Source: Setophaga petechia (taxonomy: Eukaryota; Chordata; Aves; Passeriformes; Parulidae). Taken from it: a stretch of 64,000 nucleotides of DNA. The position numbers were made by a program, and so were the translations under genes. Location of the stretch: the NCBI GenBank assembly GCA_024362935.1, contig JANCRA010000003.1:9476001-9540000 (forward strand). Reading direction: 5' to 3'. This document shows, piece by piece, positions 1-12,171 of the stretch (position 1 is the stretch's first letter; each line of letters starts with the position of its first letter). The notes beneath the pieces were generated by a model that ran no database searches, was not told the DNA's origin, and saw only the letters and a list, made by a program, of their open reading frames with translations.

Positions 1-2439
1 TGCAGAATGAGAGGTAATAAGTATTTAGTTAAATTTTAAGTGGGTCCTGGTTGTTTGGTGCCTTACTTCAGCACTGGCATGTAACCACAATTTCTGCTGA
101 ATGTTTCTTCACTACTATTCAGCAAATAGTACTGTTCACATTAGAAAGTCAAATAAACTCAGTTGGCTCCAGGAATGCCAACTGTATCTATTGGGCAGCT
201 ATTATTAATGTTTTTGATGAAAACTTATGGAAAAGTTTAAATTTTTGATTTCTGCTTCTGCTCTCAAAAATAAGAGCCTGTAATTTATTAAATGGTGGAG
301 GAAAGGAGTTCATAGAGAAAATATAGAAGTCTCTTTCTTTCCTAAAACAGTACCATTTTTCCTTATTCATAAAAGCTGAAAGTAATTTTAGTATCAGCTT
401 GCATGTACTCATATCATGTTTTGAACAAAATTGACCCACAAAATACTAATGCTAAGGGTAATTCATGAGCAGATGGAAAAGGGAAGAAACAGTGAAAGAG
501 AAATTTTTCATATAAATGAAAAAAGCAAAGCAAACCCACTTGTCTATGAAAGGCAGTGTACTCTGCAAGCTTGATTAAATGAGGGGTTTTTAGATTTTTG
601 TATACCATCATTTCATTTAGTATTACTACTGCTTTAGTAGAAGTGTTTAAATGAAAGCTGTCCTGTGTGACCAGGGTTTTCATATTGCTTTCAATATGCA
701 GACTAATTTCTTTAAAGTAAAAATGCCTTTTAAAGTATATATTTTAAAGTACAGATACATTTTTTATAATACAAAAATCTTAAAGCTATGTTTACTTTAT
801 TGATAGCTGTTCTACTGTGGGAAGTAATGCTAGCAGCATCCTGAAATAAAAGCTGGGGTTTTTTGCTATTTGAAGATACTAAAAAAGGGACTACTTTGTG
901 CAGACAAAATATTCTAATTGCAATATTTTTAGTCTACAAAATATTTCTAATGGTGGGGGGAATAAAAGGGTTAACAGGTCCTGTCTTCAAATGCTTCTTT
1001 TTCTTTCCAAATAGGATTGCTAAACTGCTTTTAAAATAATTTGGCTTCTGATGGGTGTGCAGTTTCAAACATGGTTTGAGAAGTGCTGCTCTGTTTTATT
1101 TCCTTAGCTTTTCCATAAACGGTGACTGCTGCAGTTCTGACTCGTTCTCCAAGTACTTAGTCTGGCTACACATGAAGAATGGGCAGATTTATGAATTTCA
1201 CAGCTGTTGCAAGCTAAACTGTAGTCTGGTTTGATAAGCAGAAACAGGTGGGATGTTGAGCAGACAAAAATAAACTCTTGAGCATGTTAGCCAGGCTCTA
1301 TAAACCACACTGACACCTCTCTAAACATATGTAATTTGATAACTAAAAAATAGTTAAAAGTTGTTGCAGATGTACTTCAGTGGTGCATTTGGCCTCTGCA
1401 TTGGTATCAAAATACAGGGAATGCTCAAAAGATTACTTTTGTTGCTGCAGACTTGTAGTTTCCAAGATTTTTTTTTTTTATAGTTTGTTCCAAAGAGAAA
1501 TTCTGTAAGCTGCAGGGTTTTCTCTTCTCAGGGGAAGAGAAAGCAAGGTATGTCTATGACTGCCTTAACATTTATGAGCACTGCATGCCTGCAGAAAGGT
1601 GAACAAAGCCCAGATATTTATGGCTTAATGTTAAAATTTTTTTGTCCACTGAAATGTGGTACGATAGACACAAGAGGGAGCCATATAGTTTACAGACAGT
1701 CACGGTGAGATCATATTCCTAAAGAAAATACAGCCAAGTTTGAAGCTTTTTTAAAAGAATATGCAGTGGTCTTTGTGTTTAATTTTCAGGTGCATCTCTA
1801 TGCCTGTCTGTAGTCAGCTACAGAGAAGTTTATGTGAATCAAAACAAGATATGAAGACAAGGAATGCACTTAGAGAAGTTGGAAGTGTCCAAACTATTTT
1901 CATTTTGAGCATGATGGGTTTGCAGCAGTGCTGTATCTTTTCCCCAGCTGTAGTAAAGGCTGTTACTACCTGCCTAAATAAAAGACAATTATGTGATAAC
2001 TTTAGTTGTCTTTTAAAATCTTTGAAGTGGTAAGTCCAAAACCAGCAGACCATTAGCTAACCATAGCTTTTGCCATGTCTGTATGCATTCAGTGGCACTC
2101 TGTGAGTAAGTAATATCTCTGTGTAGCTGCCTCTCATGTTCTGGGAAAAGCACCAGTTTTGTGGGATTGTCCAGGATGGCAGTTTGGCATTGATTTTACA
2201 CACTGTTTTCAGCCTGTACTCTTTGGACCACTGAGGGACCACATTTTTTTTCTGAAGAGCAAGTTATCAGTCTGGAAAGAAAAAAAACCAAAAGACCTGA
2301 ACCTCAATATGGTTGATAGTGCAGTGGGTCTCTGCTGTAAGGCCTGATCAGGAGGAAGGAAAAAGTTAATGAGGCCTTCTACAGATAGCTAAAAACAGCC
2401 TCACATTTGCAGAGCCTGGTCCTCAGTGAGACCTCACTC
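1..2439 (+). other. SETD3 intron, left part, no recognised feature
   Basis: AT-rich intronic sequence. Short open frames on both strands look random and resemble no protein I know. No SETD3 exon, RNA gene or named repeat was found. Confidence 0.6.
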
Positions 2440-3826
2440 CAGTATCTGTTAAAGGAACAGCACAGCAGGACATAAGCAGTCAGGAGGTTTGTGGAGAGCT
2501 TCCTCAACCAAGCAGTGGGGGGGCCAATGAGGAGAGGTGCTACTTGCATTCAGGGACCTCATAGTTACAAACAAAGAAGGGTTTGTTAGAGATACAGAGG
2601 TTGAAGACAACCTTGGCTGTAGTGACCATGAGGTGGTGGATTTCAGGATCCTGAAAGGAGCAAACAGAAAGGTCACGATGCTGGACTTCAGGAGAGCAGT
2701 ATTGGCTACTTCATGGATCTGCTTGAAAGAGTCCCATGGGATAAGGCTTTGGAGAGAAGAAGGATCCAAGAAAGGAAACATGGTTAGTATTGATAGAGCA
2801 CCTCCTCTAAGTTCAGGAGCAGTTCATCCCAAAAGCAGGAAGTCAGGCAAAAGTGCCAGGAGTCCTTCATGAGTCAGCAAGGAACTCCTGGCAAAAACTC
2901 AGACATTAAAAGGAGGCATGGGGGAGGTGAAAGCAGGGACAGGTAACTTGTAAGGAATATGGAGATATTGTCCAGTCATCCAGGGATGTGATTAAGAAAC
3001 CTAAAGCCCAGTAGGAATTGCATCTTACAAGAGACATCAAAGGTGATCAAAAGAGTTTCTATATGTACATAGGTGACCAAAGGACTAGAGGCAATGTGGG
3101 CCTGCTGCTGGATGGAGCGGGGCCTGTGACATAGAACATGTAAAATGGGAGTACCAAATGCCTTCCTTTACTGGTAAGACTGGCCTTCAAGAGTTCCAAG
3201 TACCAGAATGCCATCTAGAGGTGCCTGGACAAGCTTGAGAAATGGGCTCTTGGGAACCTCATGAAGTTCACCAGGGGAAAGTGCAAGCACCCATGTTGGG
3301 GCAACTCATGCTATCAATACAGGTGTGGGTTGAAGGGATTAAGAGCAGCCCTGCAAAGATGGACTTTGGGAGTGCTGGTGAAGAAGCCAGCAATGTGTGC
3401 TTGCAGCTTAGAAAGCCAGTTGTACCCTGGGCTACATCAAAAGCAGTGTGGCCAGCAGGTTGAGAGAGGGGATTTAATCCCTCTGCTCTGGTCAGACCCC
3501 ACCTGGAGTACTACACCCAGCTCTGGGGTCCCCAACACCGGAGGGACATGGAGAGATTCCAGAGGATAGCCACAGAAATAATCAGAGGGCTAAAGCACCT
3601 CTCCTGTGAGGAAATGCTGAAAGAGCTGGCCTTGTTCATCCTGGACAAAAAAAAAGGGAGGTCTTAAAGCACCCTTTCCATAGTTAAAAGGGGGTGAGAA
3701 AGATGGGGACTAGCTTTTTAGTTGGTTGTAAGGACCAAGGGTAATGGTTTTAAAAAAAGAGGGTTGATTTAAACTAGGTCTAAGGAAGCTATTTTTTACA
3801 AAGAGAGAGAGGGTTGATTTAGACTC
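2440..3826 (+). mobile_element. CR1 LINE fragment a, + orientation, internally deleted, interrupted by an LTR
   Basis: The frame around 2545-2780 reads DLIVTNKEGFVRDTEVEDNL, then GCSDHEVVDFRILKG and LDFRRA. This is the end of the CR1 ORF2 endonuclease domain (the conserved GCSDH motif). Sequence from about 3205 onward matches the CR1 ORF2 end and 3' region (TGAGAAATGGGC, CTGGAGTACTACACCCAGCTCTGGGG, then ATAGCCACAG). The reverse transcriptase core is missing between about 3180 and 3205. Frameshifts and stops mark it as dead. The element resumes at 5035 after the inserted LTR. Confidence 0.85.
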
Positions 3827-5034
3827 TGTCATGGTTTGGCACTGGCACATGAGAATACCCTCTCCCTGGCGTCTGCTGTGAGATGTGACCAGAAATAAGC
3901 AAAGCAGGCTCCTACTTAGGGGAAAGAAAAAACTTTATTAACTAAATTACAAAAACTAAGCTACAAAGAAAGAAAAAAAAAACACACAAGGAAAATGAAA
4001 ACTGCACAGAGACATTCCCTCCTCCTCCTTCCCACCAAATTCCCAATACATTTACATTTCCCAAATCACCAATTCTTGGTCCGGCACCACCCTTTAGATA
4101 ATCAAATCCTCAGTCCATCAAGAGTAGGAGGAGTCCTTCCTTGTGCCATGGGCTTCCTGTCACACGTAGCACCGCCCGGAGATCCTTTGCCATTGTGATA
4201 TCTTCCTTCCATGCCCGGTGCTCTCACCACCATGCATGGAGACCAGGGCTGCTTCGAGGGTGGTCTTTTTAAGGATGCGTTGTCCCACTCCAAAAGGGCA
4301 CAGTCTCTCTGTTGGAACCTCTGTCCCCCCACCATTTCTTTTACAACCCCTGGGACCGAGGGGTACCCACACTGAACCCTCCTGGTTCTGAGGCCTTGCC
4401 TCCCCCTGGATGCAGTCTCTGTATTACAAGGAAACTGTCCATGGCTATACAAAAAAGAGTCCAGCAAAAATGCCGCTCCCTCTTCTCCATTCCTCCAACA
4501 TCTCTCTCTCTCTCTTGCCCAGACCCTCATCACTGGCCCATTTCCTTCTTCATCCTCTACTCTTATCTCTCTTCTAGGAAGGGTTAATGTTCTGTAAAGT
4601 TTTCATTGTCCACAAAGGGTTAAAAGCTCTCATAAGTGGCTGGGCTCCTCGCACACCGCACCCTGCCCTTTCTCTCTCTCTCTCGGGGGGGAAGGGGAAG
4701 GGGGGCTGTCTGATGTCTCCTGGGGTCTCTCTCTCTCTCTCTCTCTTCTGCCACCCTCGGGGCAGGCCAGGCCTACCTCTCCCAGGGCCGCATGGCTTTC
4801 CCCTCCCCCCGCCCAGCTGGCAGCTGGGCCGGGGGAGAGATCCAAACTCTTCCCACCGGAAATTCAAAAAGAGCTTCTTCCGCAAGTGCTTTGCTTTCTA
4901 ACCCCTGTGTGTGTGTTCTCAGAGGCGTGTCCAAATGTCCCCAGTGCCCACACCACGTGCCAATATTAAAATCTGAACACCTATTGGTGACCACAGCATA
5001 TCCCAGAAATCATATTTCCTGTGAAACCACCACA
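3827..5034 (-). mobile_element. Solo LTR of an avian endogenous retrovirus, nested in CR1
   Basis: Read on the minus strand, the 1208-bp element begins TGTGGTGGTTTCACAGG and ends GCCAAACCATGACA, so it has TG...CA ends. It is flanked by a probable 5-bp target duplication, GACTC (3822-3826) and GACTT (5035-5039), with one mismatch. A minus-strand AATAAA lies near 3940 in TTTAGTTAATAAAG, consistent with an LTR polyadenylation signal. CT/GA microsatellite runs at 4497-4515, 4669-4684 and 4727-4745 lie inside it. No gag, pol or env sequence is present, so it is a recombination-derived solo LTR. Open frames of 100 to 143 codons inside it are incidental. It resembles songbird LTR families, but I cannot assign the exact name. 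Confidence 0.8.
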
Positions 5035-5236
5035 GACTTTTTTACAAAAAGAGGTGAAACACTGACACAGGTTGCTCAGAGAGGTTGTTGATGCCCTATT
5101 CCTGGAGACATTCCAGGTCAGGTTGGGTGGGGCTCTGAGCAACCATAATCAGGTTGAAGATGTTCCTGTTCATCACAGTGAGGAGTTGGACTACGTGACC
5201 CTTAGAGGTCCTTTCCAAAGCAAATTTGAGGACTCT
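5035..5236 (+). mobile_element. CR1 LINE fragment a, 3' end after the LTR
   Basis: Reads ACACAGGTTGCTCAGAGAGG, then a diverged CR1 3' UTR through GGTTGGGTGGGGCTCTGAGC and TTGGACTACGTGACC. This is the CR1 terminal segment in + orientation, continuing the element broken at 3826. Confidence 0.85.
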
Positions 5237-5680
5237 TAGTGATCTTTGAGCAATGACATCTTCCCATGATGATTGGAAAACTTTCCTGAGGATTGGAAGA
5301 AAGCAAACTCACTCCTATCCTCAGGATAGAAAGATCATTCCAGGGAACTACAAGCCTGTTAGCCTCACTTCAGTTTCTGGTAAGGTGCCATCCAGCGGGA
5401 CTTTGACAGGCTGGAGAAATGGGCTGCTAATTGATATTTAGCAAGAAGTGCAAAGTCCTGCACTTGAAGTGAAATGATCCCATTATTATGTTGGGGGACA
5501 AGCTGAGCATGAGCCAGCAATGTGTCCTTGGAGCAAAAAGGGCTAATGGCATCCTGGCTGCATTAGGATTGCTGGCAGCATGTTGAGAGAGGTGATCCTT
5601 CTCCTCTACTCAGCACTGGTGAGGCCACACCCAGAGTACTGTGTCCAGCACTGGGCCCCCCAGTACAAGAGAGATCAGTT
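5237..5680 (+). mobile_element. CR1 LINE fragment b, + orientation, internally deleted
   Basis: The frame around 5270-5390 reads DWKTFLRIGRKQTHSYPQDR followed by GNYKPVSLTSVSGKV, a diverged form of the CR1 reverse transcriptase start (WKKANVTPIFKKG and NYRPVSLTS). It then jumps directly, near 5388, to CCATCCAGCGGGAC and AGGCTGGAGAAATGGGC, which belong to the end of ORF2. It ends near GCACTGGGCCCCCCAGTAC. The core RT is deleted, as in fragment a. Confidence 0.85.
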
Positions 5681-7239
5681 TAATTCTAAAATTCTTACAA
5701 AATGAAGAAGGCAAAGTCACCTATTTAAGTAACATTTTAGCAAGTAAGCTTACTTTCTTTGACTCACTTTTATGTTTCTTTGCAAAGTTAATGAGCAAAT
5801 ACTTGCTTTCTTTTCCTTCTGTCAAGCTCCTCTTACTCAAGAAGACAGAAGCTGCCCCATGAGTCACACTTGTTTTAATATTTTTTTTAAATTTGGTAGA
5901 AGTTGTTAACGATTTTTAGGTATTATCTGTAGTCTGATTTTCTTCCAGCATTTCACAGGAACACTGTCAAACAGTTTTCTGACTAGGGTGTATTGACATC
6001 TGGACACTGTGAAAGTGTTGTTGTAGTCCTGTTGTGAATACAAGCTTTGCAGTAATCTATACAAAGATGTTTTTATCTGTTTGTGTACAGTACTGAACAC
6101 AGAACTTAATTTCCTGGAGGCTGTAATCCCTTTTGATCAGATACTAGATTTCATATATTATTCATATAAAATTTGACTAATTGATTTAGCATGAATGAAA
6201 TTCTAAAATCCAGCCATTAGCTGTTGGGGACTGGAATATCATTTTAGTTAGGTTGTTTAACACATCAAGTTCTAGATTTCATCATAGCATCTTAAAATCT
6301 GGTATTGTGTGTGGCTTCAATATTGGGTATATTAGATGAGATTTCACGTCTCTAGCATAATTTCTACACCAATTTTTGAAGTTGTGATGATATTTTCAAT
6401 ATGACTTATGCTGCTCTTACATTATTTTTCTATGTTGTTTTTAACCTATCCTATTCCAATAAGCATATGATTTTCCAGGTCAGCGTGAAGTAGAACATCT
6501 GGTATGTCTCTGTACTTGGCTTGAAGACACCACCATTTAACTTCCGTGTGCTAAATGTTACTTGAGTTGAATGGAGACAAGTATACTGTCTTTTAAAACA
6601 CCCTACTGAAGTAATCAGAAGGTGTTTATTATTTTTAAGTTGATAATAATAGACTAATAGAGAATATTTTAATGTTTCCAAAGAGATCAACCAGTATGCA
6701 GTCAAAAGCAGATGTATTTGAAACAGAAATTCAATTTTGTTTCTGTACCAGGTAGGTGTTCAGGATTCTCAGTGTTCTTCCCTGCTTGATTTATACTCAT
6801 TGGCATACCAGTCAAATAGCTTTTTTTCAGAAATGATGTCAGTGACACTGTGAAAAATGGGTGGAAGGAAGATGACACAGTTGTAAACCCTGTAAAATCT
6901 TTCCTTTTTTTTTACTTGTCTACTATGCGTGTCACCTTAAGGAGAGATTTAAAATTGCACTGAGTGGGCAGTTGCAAAGGTAAAAATAGTGTTGCTATAT
7001 AATTTGCTTTGTCTGGGTTTCAATGCCCAAGTTGTTCTTCTTGATCAATAATAAATAAATAGGCAGTTAATAATGAAATATATTTATGCTTTTCTGTGTT
7101 TTTCCTCTCTGTGAAGGCCAAAATATTGTATTAATCTGTTTTGCTGGCAGCAGATTGAAGATTGACAGTATGCTTGTACTGTACCACTTAGTGTAGCTAC
7201 TGTAAGGTGGTTTAGACTTTGCAAACATGTGCCAAATTC
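5681..7239 (+). other. SETD3 intron segment, no recognised feature
   Basis: AT-rich intronic sequence with random short open frames. No exon or named repeat found. Confidence 0.6.
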
Positions 7240-7680
7240 CTGATTTTTGTGTCACTTCTGGTACATCCCACCCCAGGCCATGATGACAGTAACAGCAGAT
7301 CCTGGGGCTTTGTGGGGCCATTCCTGTGGCTGCCCCTCTCCATGGCAGAAGCAGCTCCAGGCTTTGCTGGGCTGTGTCTGTCCGAGCCAGGCAGATGAAG
7401 AGCTCGAGTCCTTGCGTGGGTGGGAGGTTCTGCTGCCTTCTTCCCCCGTTCCTTCCTTGCCTTCCACAGGAACACGGCGACAGCTCTGGGCTTTGAGCCA
7501 GCCGGACACAGGAGGAGGTGTTTGGCTGTTCAGGCAGAGTTTGCTCCTCAAGCAGCTGTTCCCTATCTCCTCCAAGGAAAAGGTGGCAGGCCATATGGAG
7601 GCATCCTGTGGTCCAGATTCAGATGATGGGCACCAGTTGGACCGTGCTGGCCTAGATCGGAATACAGGCACATCCTGCTT
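7240..7680. repeat. GC-rich block, probable unclassified old repeat
   Basis: About 440 bp of clearly higher GC content than the surrounding intron, with long open frames on both strands (150 codons on +, 175 and 139 on -). No frame has a recognisable domain and the frames overlap each other, so they look compositional. The sharp borders suggest an inserted element, perhaps part of an LTR or LINE 5' region. I could not match it. Confidence 0.3.
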
Positions 7681-8964
7681 GGTGTCTGCTGTTTCTTAGA
7701 GTCAAAATGATTCAAAGTTGGAGGACAGATAGAATAAAACATATCTTTCATTTTGGATATAGATGTTATCTTTCATTGTACAGACATTGTTAAGATCTCC
7801 TAATCAGCAGGTTTTAATTTATTTTATATTCTGAATGGATTCTGCTGTAGTGGCCTAAACGCCTGCTTTCCTCTGGAGAAGCAGAGATATACTTCAAAGC
7901 CTATGTGCCATGCAAAACAAAATTTGTTTCTGCTTAGTTTAAACCACATTTGGGAGGAATAATACATTCTCTTGTTAGTAGTATGGGCTTTTAAGGCATT
8001 TTTTTGAAGATGGGGTTCTCAACCACTCTCCTAGTTGAGAATGCAGATAAGTATCTCTTTTTACAGCCAATAAGAGTGGAGACAGGTTTTTGTTTGCTTT
8101 TCTGTTAGTAGCGTTTTTTTAACTGAGTTGCACTTTGTGGGACATTTGAGTCTATCCCCAGGGATGTTGTCTGTGTCTTTTGTGGAAGTGAGTGCCTCAG
8201 CAGACATCAGGAGATCATCATGCACTTATAAGTATACTTTCTCATATAAAGTTTGTACTTATTGTGCAGATTTAATATTTTTCCTGATATAACAGCAGTT
8301 ACAAATGTTCCATAAATTTAAAATATTATAACAAGCTGATGTTTCTTAGAGCGGAATACTCAAAGGATGTATTCTTTAAGCACTGCAAAATTATACAGGG
8401 TACTTATCTTTGTTAAAATTAGTAATTTAACTAAATTACAAAGTGGATTATCCTCTTCAGTCAGACCCAATGCTAATACTCCACACAGTAGGACATTGAT
8501 ATGTTGCTAAGTAAACCAAAGTTTATTTTCTTGTACTGTTGTTTGAATGCGGGTTGAAGAGGAAATGGTGGGTTTTTAGTTTTAGATGTGTGTGCCACTG
8601 TAGCCCCAGAACCTGTCATTCCAGGGCTTACCATGGCCTGTGGGAGCTTGGTTATGAGGTGATCATGATCCAAGCTTCCACCTAAGTTGCTCCTGGTAGG
8701 ATTTATTGGAAAACTTGAGTAGTTAAATCACAGGTAACAAAACTTTGGCTATACTGCATAATATTAATGCTTGTTAGGAAACTCTTTCTTTGAGAAGTGG
8801 TTGTGAATTGGAAATACATTTCTATCCTTTCCAAGCAGTTCACTTCAGGGTTTCCATCACAGCATTTTATTTGTGGCTTGTGATTCACCTAATAGTGGAG
8901 TTCACTAATGGTAGAGTTGTGGGATGGATTTGTGCATGAGCATAGTTCCTGTGTGTTGAACTAA
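7681..8964 (+). other. SETD3 intron segment, no recognised feature
   Basis: AT-rich intron. I see nothing I can name. Confidence 0.6.
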
Positions 8965-9032
8965 ACAGAATCATAAAGTAGCCAGAGTTGGAAGGGACCC
9001 ACAAGGATCATCAAAGTCCAGTTCCTGAAATT
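8965..9032 (-). mobile_element. CR1 LINE 3'-end remnant
   Basis: The + strand contains AGAATCATAAAGTAGCC, then AGAGTTGGAAGGGACC and GATCATCAAAGTCCAGTTCC. This is the reverse complement of the CR1 3' terminus, including its terminal ATTCTATG-type repeat. It is extremely 5'-truncated (about 70 bp). Confidence 0.75.
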
Positions 9033-12000
9033 AACAAGGTAAAATGTTTCCTGAAATGAAAAATGCTCAAGGCTAGCTTTGTACCTCAGGAAGAGCTATA
9101 GAGGAAAAAATGTGTCATGATATACAAACATAGACCCTTGCAAGGAAGCTAGGTTTTGTAGCTATTTTACTGTACCTGTGTGAATGAAATGTTGCATAAC
9201 GAGCCTGTAAATCTAAGGCTCAACATGAACAGTAAACTAAAATTTTGCAAGGAGATTTACCACAGGGGATAGTGGAGCTCATGTGTCCTTCTGTCACGTG
9301 AACAGCTTTGGGAAGGACTTGGGAGGCTGTCTCATTGCAAAACACATCTAATCTCAGCCCAGCTTCTTCCACTTCTGCCCTTAATGGGTCTACACTCAGC
9401 TCTAAGTGATTTGGTGAAAGGACAAAAAAAAAGATATTGAGAACTTGGTATCTTATTTAAATGCTGTATCTGAATGCCTTCTGTTTTGGGAAAGATTAGT
9501 ATTTCAGAATTGTGTACGTATAGATACACACTTACAGAATAAGCAGTATTCTGAAATGGAGTAATCAAGAAGTGGATGTTAAGGAGTCCATGGCTGTCTT
9601 GCCTCTATTTAAAAAAGGAGATGGCACAGGATTGGAGGTGGGGTACTCAGTTGCAGTCAGTTCAGAGTTGTTTCTGTGTACTCTGTCTACCAAACAGTAA
9701 TATCCACGTTGTATGTGAAGTGGGTTGTCAGTCCTTCAGACCCTTGAGTTAATAGTTAATGGTTTGAGTTGTGTGTTGTGCCACTGCTGTCTCATTAACA
9801 AAGAACAATTTTGCAGGTAGAAGGTACAGAAAAAGGGACTGCACAGTTAAATTCCATTGCACCAGAAGGAGTCATTCCACTTTGCTTCCGCTGCATGAAT
9901 CCCCTAATAGTCTGGAGCAGTGCTTTCTTGTGTATATTGGCTGAAAGTAAATAAAAATTGCTGACATAAAGAATTAAGCAAGAATATTATTTAGATTTAA
10001 GAAGTTTCAATCCTGTGGTACCTTTTTTATATTAAGATTAATTCTATATGGTTTTGTGATGTAAAATTATCTTTTTTCTGTTAGGAAAATCATATAATGG
10101 CATGAGTTTGGGAGCATTATTCCTAACACTTCAAGAATTGGCCTGTTTGAAAATTCTATAGCATGCCTCTGTAGTTATAAACTGTTGTTACAAAGTAAAA
10201 TAATCTTTGGCTTTGTCTCCTGTCCTGTACAGTAAACTGGCTTCCCTCATTAGGTTAGGGAGCATATGTCCAATGGAAAAAGTGAATTCTTGTTTCCCTG
10301 TAGATCACTAGGATCCTCCATTCTGAATTCTTTATTTTACTTGGCTTTAGGGCAGTTAAAGCCTCAGCAGCTCCACAGAGAGGAGTTTCTCTTCAAGGCT
10401 GCTGCTTCAAAGGATTTCCAGAGCTGGGAAAGGGACAGTAACCAGCAAATGCTGACAGATCTTCCTGCTTCTGGCCCTGAATGTGTGTGTGTTTGTGTTT
10501 TTGTACACCTACACATTGGCCTGAAACCATCAAGTAGCATCCACCAAGGCTCATAACGAAATCTCCCCATGTTAATGAGTACAGTGGAAAGAGGGAAGAA
10601 TCTGCAACGAAGAGGAAGAAAAAATTGTTTGGTCAAAAGCAACTAACCCTTGGGGTTTATGTTCAAAGGAATGAAAGTTAACAAGGTGGAAACTTAAAGT
10701 GGTTTTGGCTTTAACTGTTTCAAGCACCCTTAGTGTTTTGGGGGCTGTGAAGGGAGTGCAGTGGTAGCCTCAGTATACTCTTAACACAGCTATGATCATT
10801 TCCTGGGGTAGAAGTGGAGCTGTCTCCACTTCAGTGGGGATACAAGAGATTTCTGAGATTATTGAAATCTGATTTAGTGATATCAATGCAGTGATTGCCC
10901 AGAACTTTGCCTTTGACTGGTGAATACTTGAAATAGTTGTCACAGAAGTCCAACAATCTCTTCGTCTACAAACTCAGGAAAACAACAAAACCAAAGATTT
11001 TTAAAAAACTTTTCTTTGGCTATGTATTACAGTGCAGTAGTAGATGATCATGGATCAAATGATTGTTTATCTCAGCTTAGAGGTGGTGTCTTTTAAAAAA
11101 CAACTAACTTTAATCACATCTAGTGATTAAAATATTTTTTTCTTATTTGGATTATACAAGGGTTAATAGCACAGAGGAATACACTGGGCAATATGACTTC
11201 ACATAAAAATACATCAGCTCTTTTCAAGGCATCTAGTAATGTAGATGTGAACACAAATTTAACACTAAGTAAACTTTAATTTTTCCTTCTACTCAGACAT
11301 TGTATTGTGTGTTATAGTAATTGGACTTGTTCTTTGCATCACTTGGTAAACAAGCAAATGTTAAGCCAATTTTAATGGAAATTCTCCATCAAGATTAGGA
11401 ACTCTGATAAATGAGCTGTAGCATTTTGTGATTGAATAGGGAGAAGGGTTACTGTCTGCAGAAGTCTGGCCACTCTGACAGGAGGTGAATGCCCCTAGGC
11501 TGGAAAGCAGAGTGAAGGTTGTGATGGCTTCTTAGCTGGAAGGGCACCCACTATTCTACACTGCAGCCTTCGTGCCATTGAATGAAACAAGCACTCAAAG
11601 TGGGAGTGCTTTAGCATCTACTTTCTGGAACTTGAGAATCATTACCTTGTGATGTCCATCTAAAGTTTGATGGAGAAATTAATAACACAGAGGCCCCTAT
11701 AGCACATCAGAAGTGTCACTTGTTTGTGAGGCATTAAACATGAGATGTGAACCCCTGGATATTACTGCTTTACAGAAAGAGAAAATATGTTTGAAAGTGT
11801 CCTTTTTTTTTCTCTTTTTTTTTTTTTTCTTCTCCCCCCCACCCCCCTTCCTCTGATTGCCATACTGAGTAACTGGCTTCTAGTCTGATAGTGTTTTAGG
11901 TGACTAGAATAACAGTCTGTCTCTTTCCACAGTGGCTGCAGACAATCTGGCAGCAATCACTGTTACTTTTTAATATTTCTGGTTATTTTGAGATATCCTC

Positions 12001-12068
12001 CAAATGTCTCAAAGAAGGCTTGGAACACTGAAGGGGAAAAAGCATTTTTTATTCATTTTTTTTTTTAG
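9033..12068 (+). other. SETD3 intron segment with a poly-pyrimidine tract
   Basis: AT-rich intron without named repeats. A short TG run lies at 10484-10500. A tract of almost uninterrupted pyrimidines lies at 11801-11853 (T runs, then C7 and C6 runs separated by one A). It is a simple-repeat or possible triplex-forming tract. Confidence 0.6.
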
Positions 12069-12171
12069 GAATAGCAGCATCAGGAGGAAAATGAAATTCA
12101 GCATGCCACTATTTGTTTTTGCAGTGGTCATCACCCTGATTGCCAGCTCTGACAATATTTTCACAGAAAGG
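12069..12171 (+). CDS. Candidate alternative (first) exon within the SETD3 intron
   Basis: A strong T-rich acceptor (TTTTTTTTTTTTAG, ending 12068) is followed by 103 bases ending at a medium donor, AGG|GTAACG. From an ATG at 12091 (purine at -3) 27 codons run open to the donor: MKFSMPLFVFAVVITLIASS, then DNIFTER. Upstream in the same frame are SIRRK codons, so the peptide looks like a basic stretch plus a hydrophobic signal anchor. The exon ends in phase 0, so it would join in frame to SETD3 exon a (THPNAS...). As a cassette exon entered in phase 0 it would instead hit TGA after eight codons. I do not recognise the peptide. It could be chance; transcript data would decide. Confidence 0.25.

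Noticed and set aside
4102..4533. 143-codon minus-strand frame and the 103/104-codon frames at 4574-4901
   Set aside because: Inside the solo LTR at 3827-5034, including GA/CT microsatellites that translate as RERERE; LTRs do not normally encode proteins.
5660..5680. QYKRD-like codons as the missing SETD3 exon (FSQYKNTAR segment)
   Set aside because: The surrounding sequence is the CR1 ORF2 end, and the following residues do not match SETD3. The upstream SETD3 exon is not in this window.
7067..7594. 175-codon minus-strand frame
   Set aside because: Covers the GC-rich block with other long frames on both strands; no homology recognised and no coding signature.
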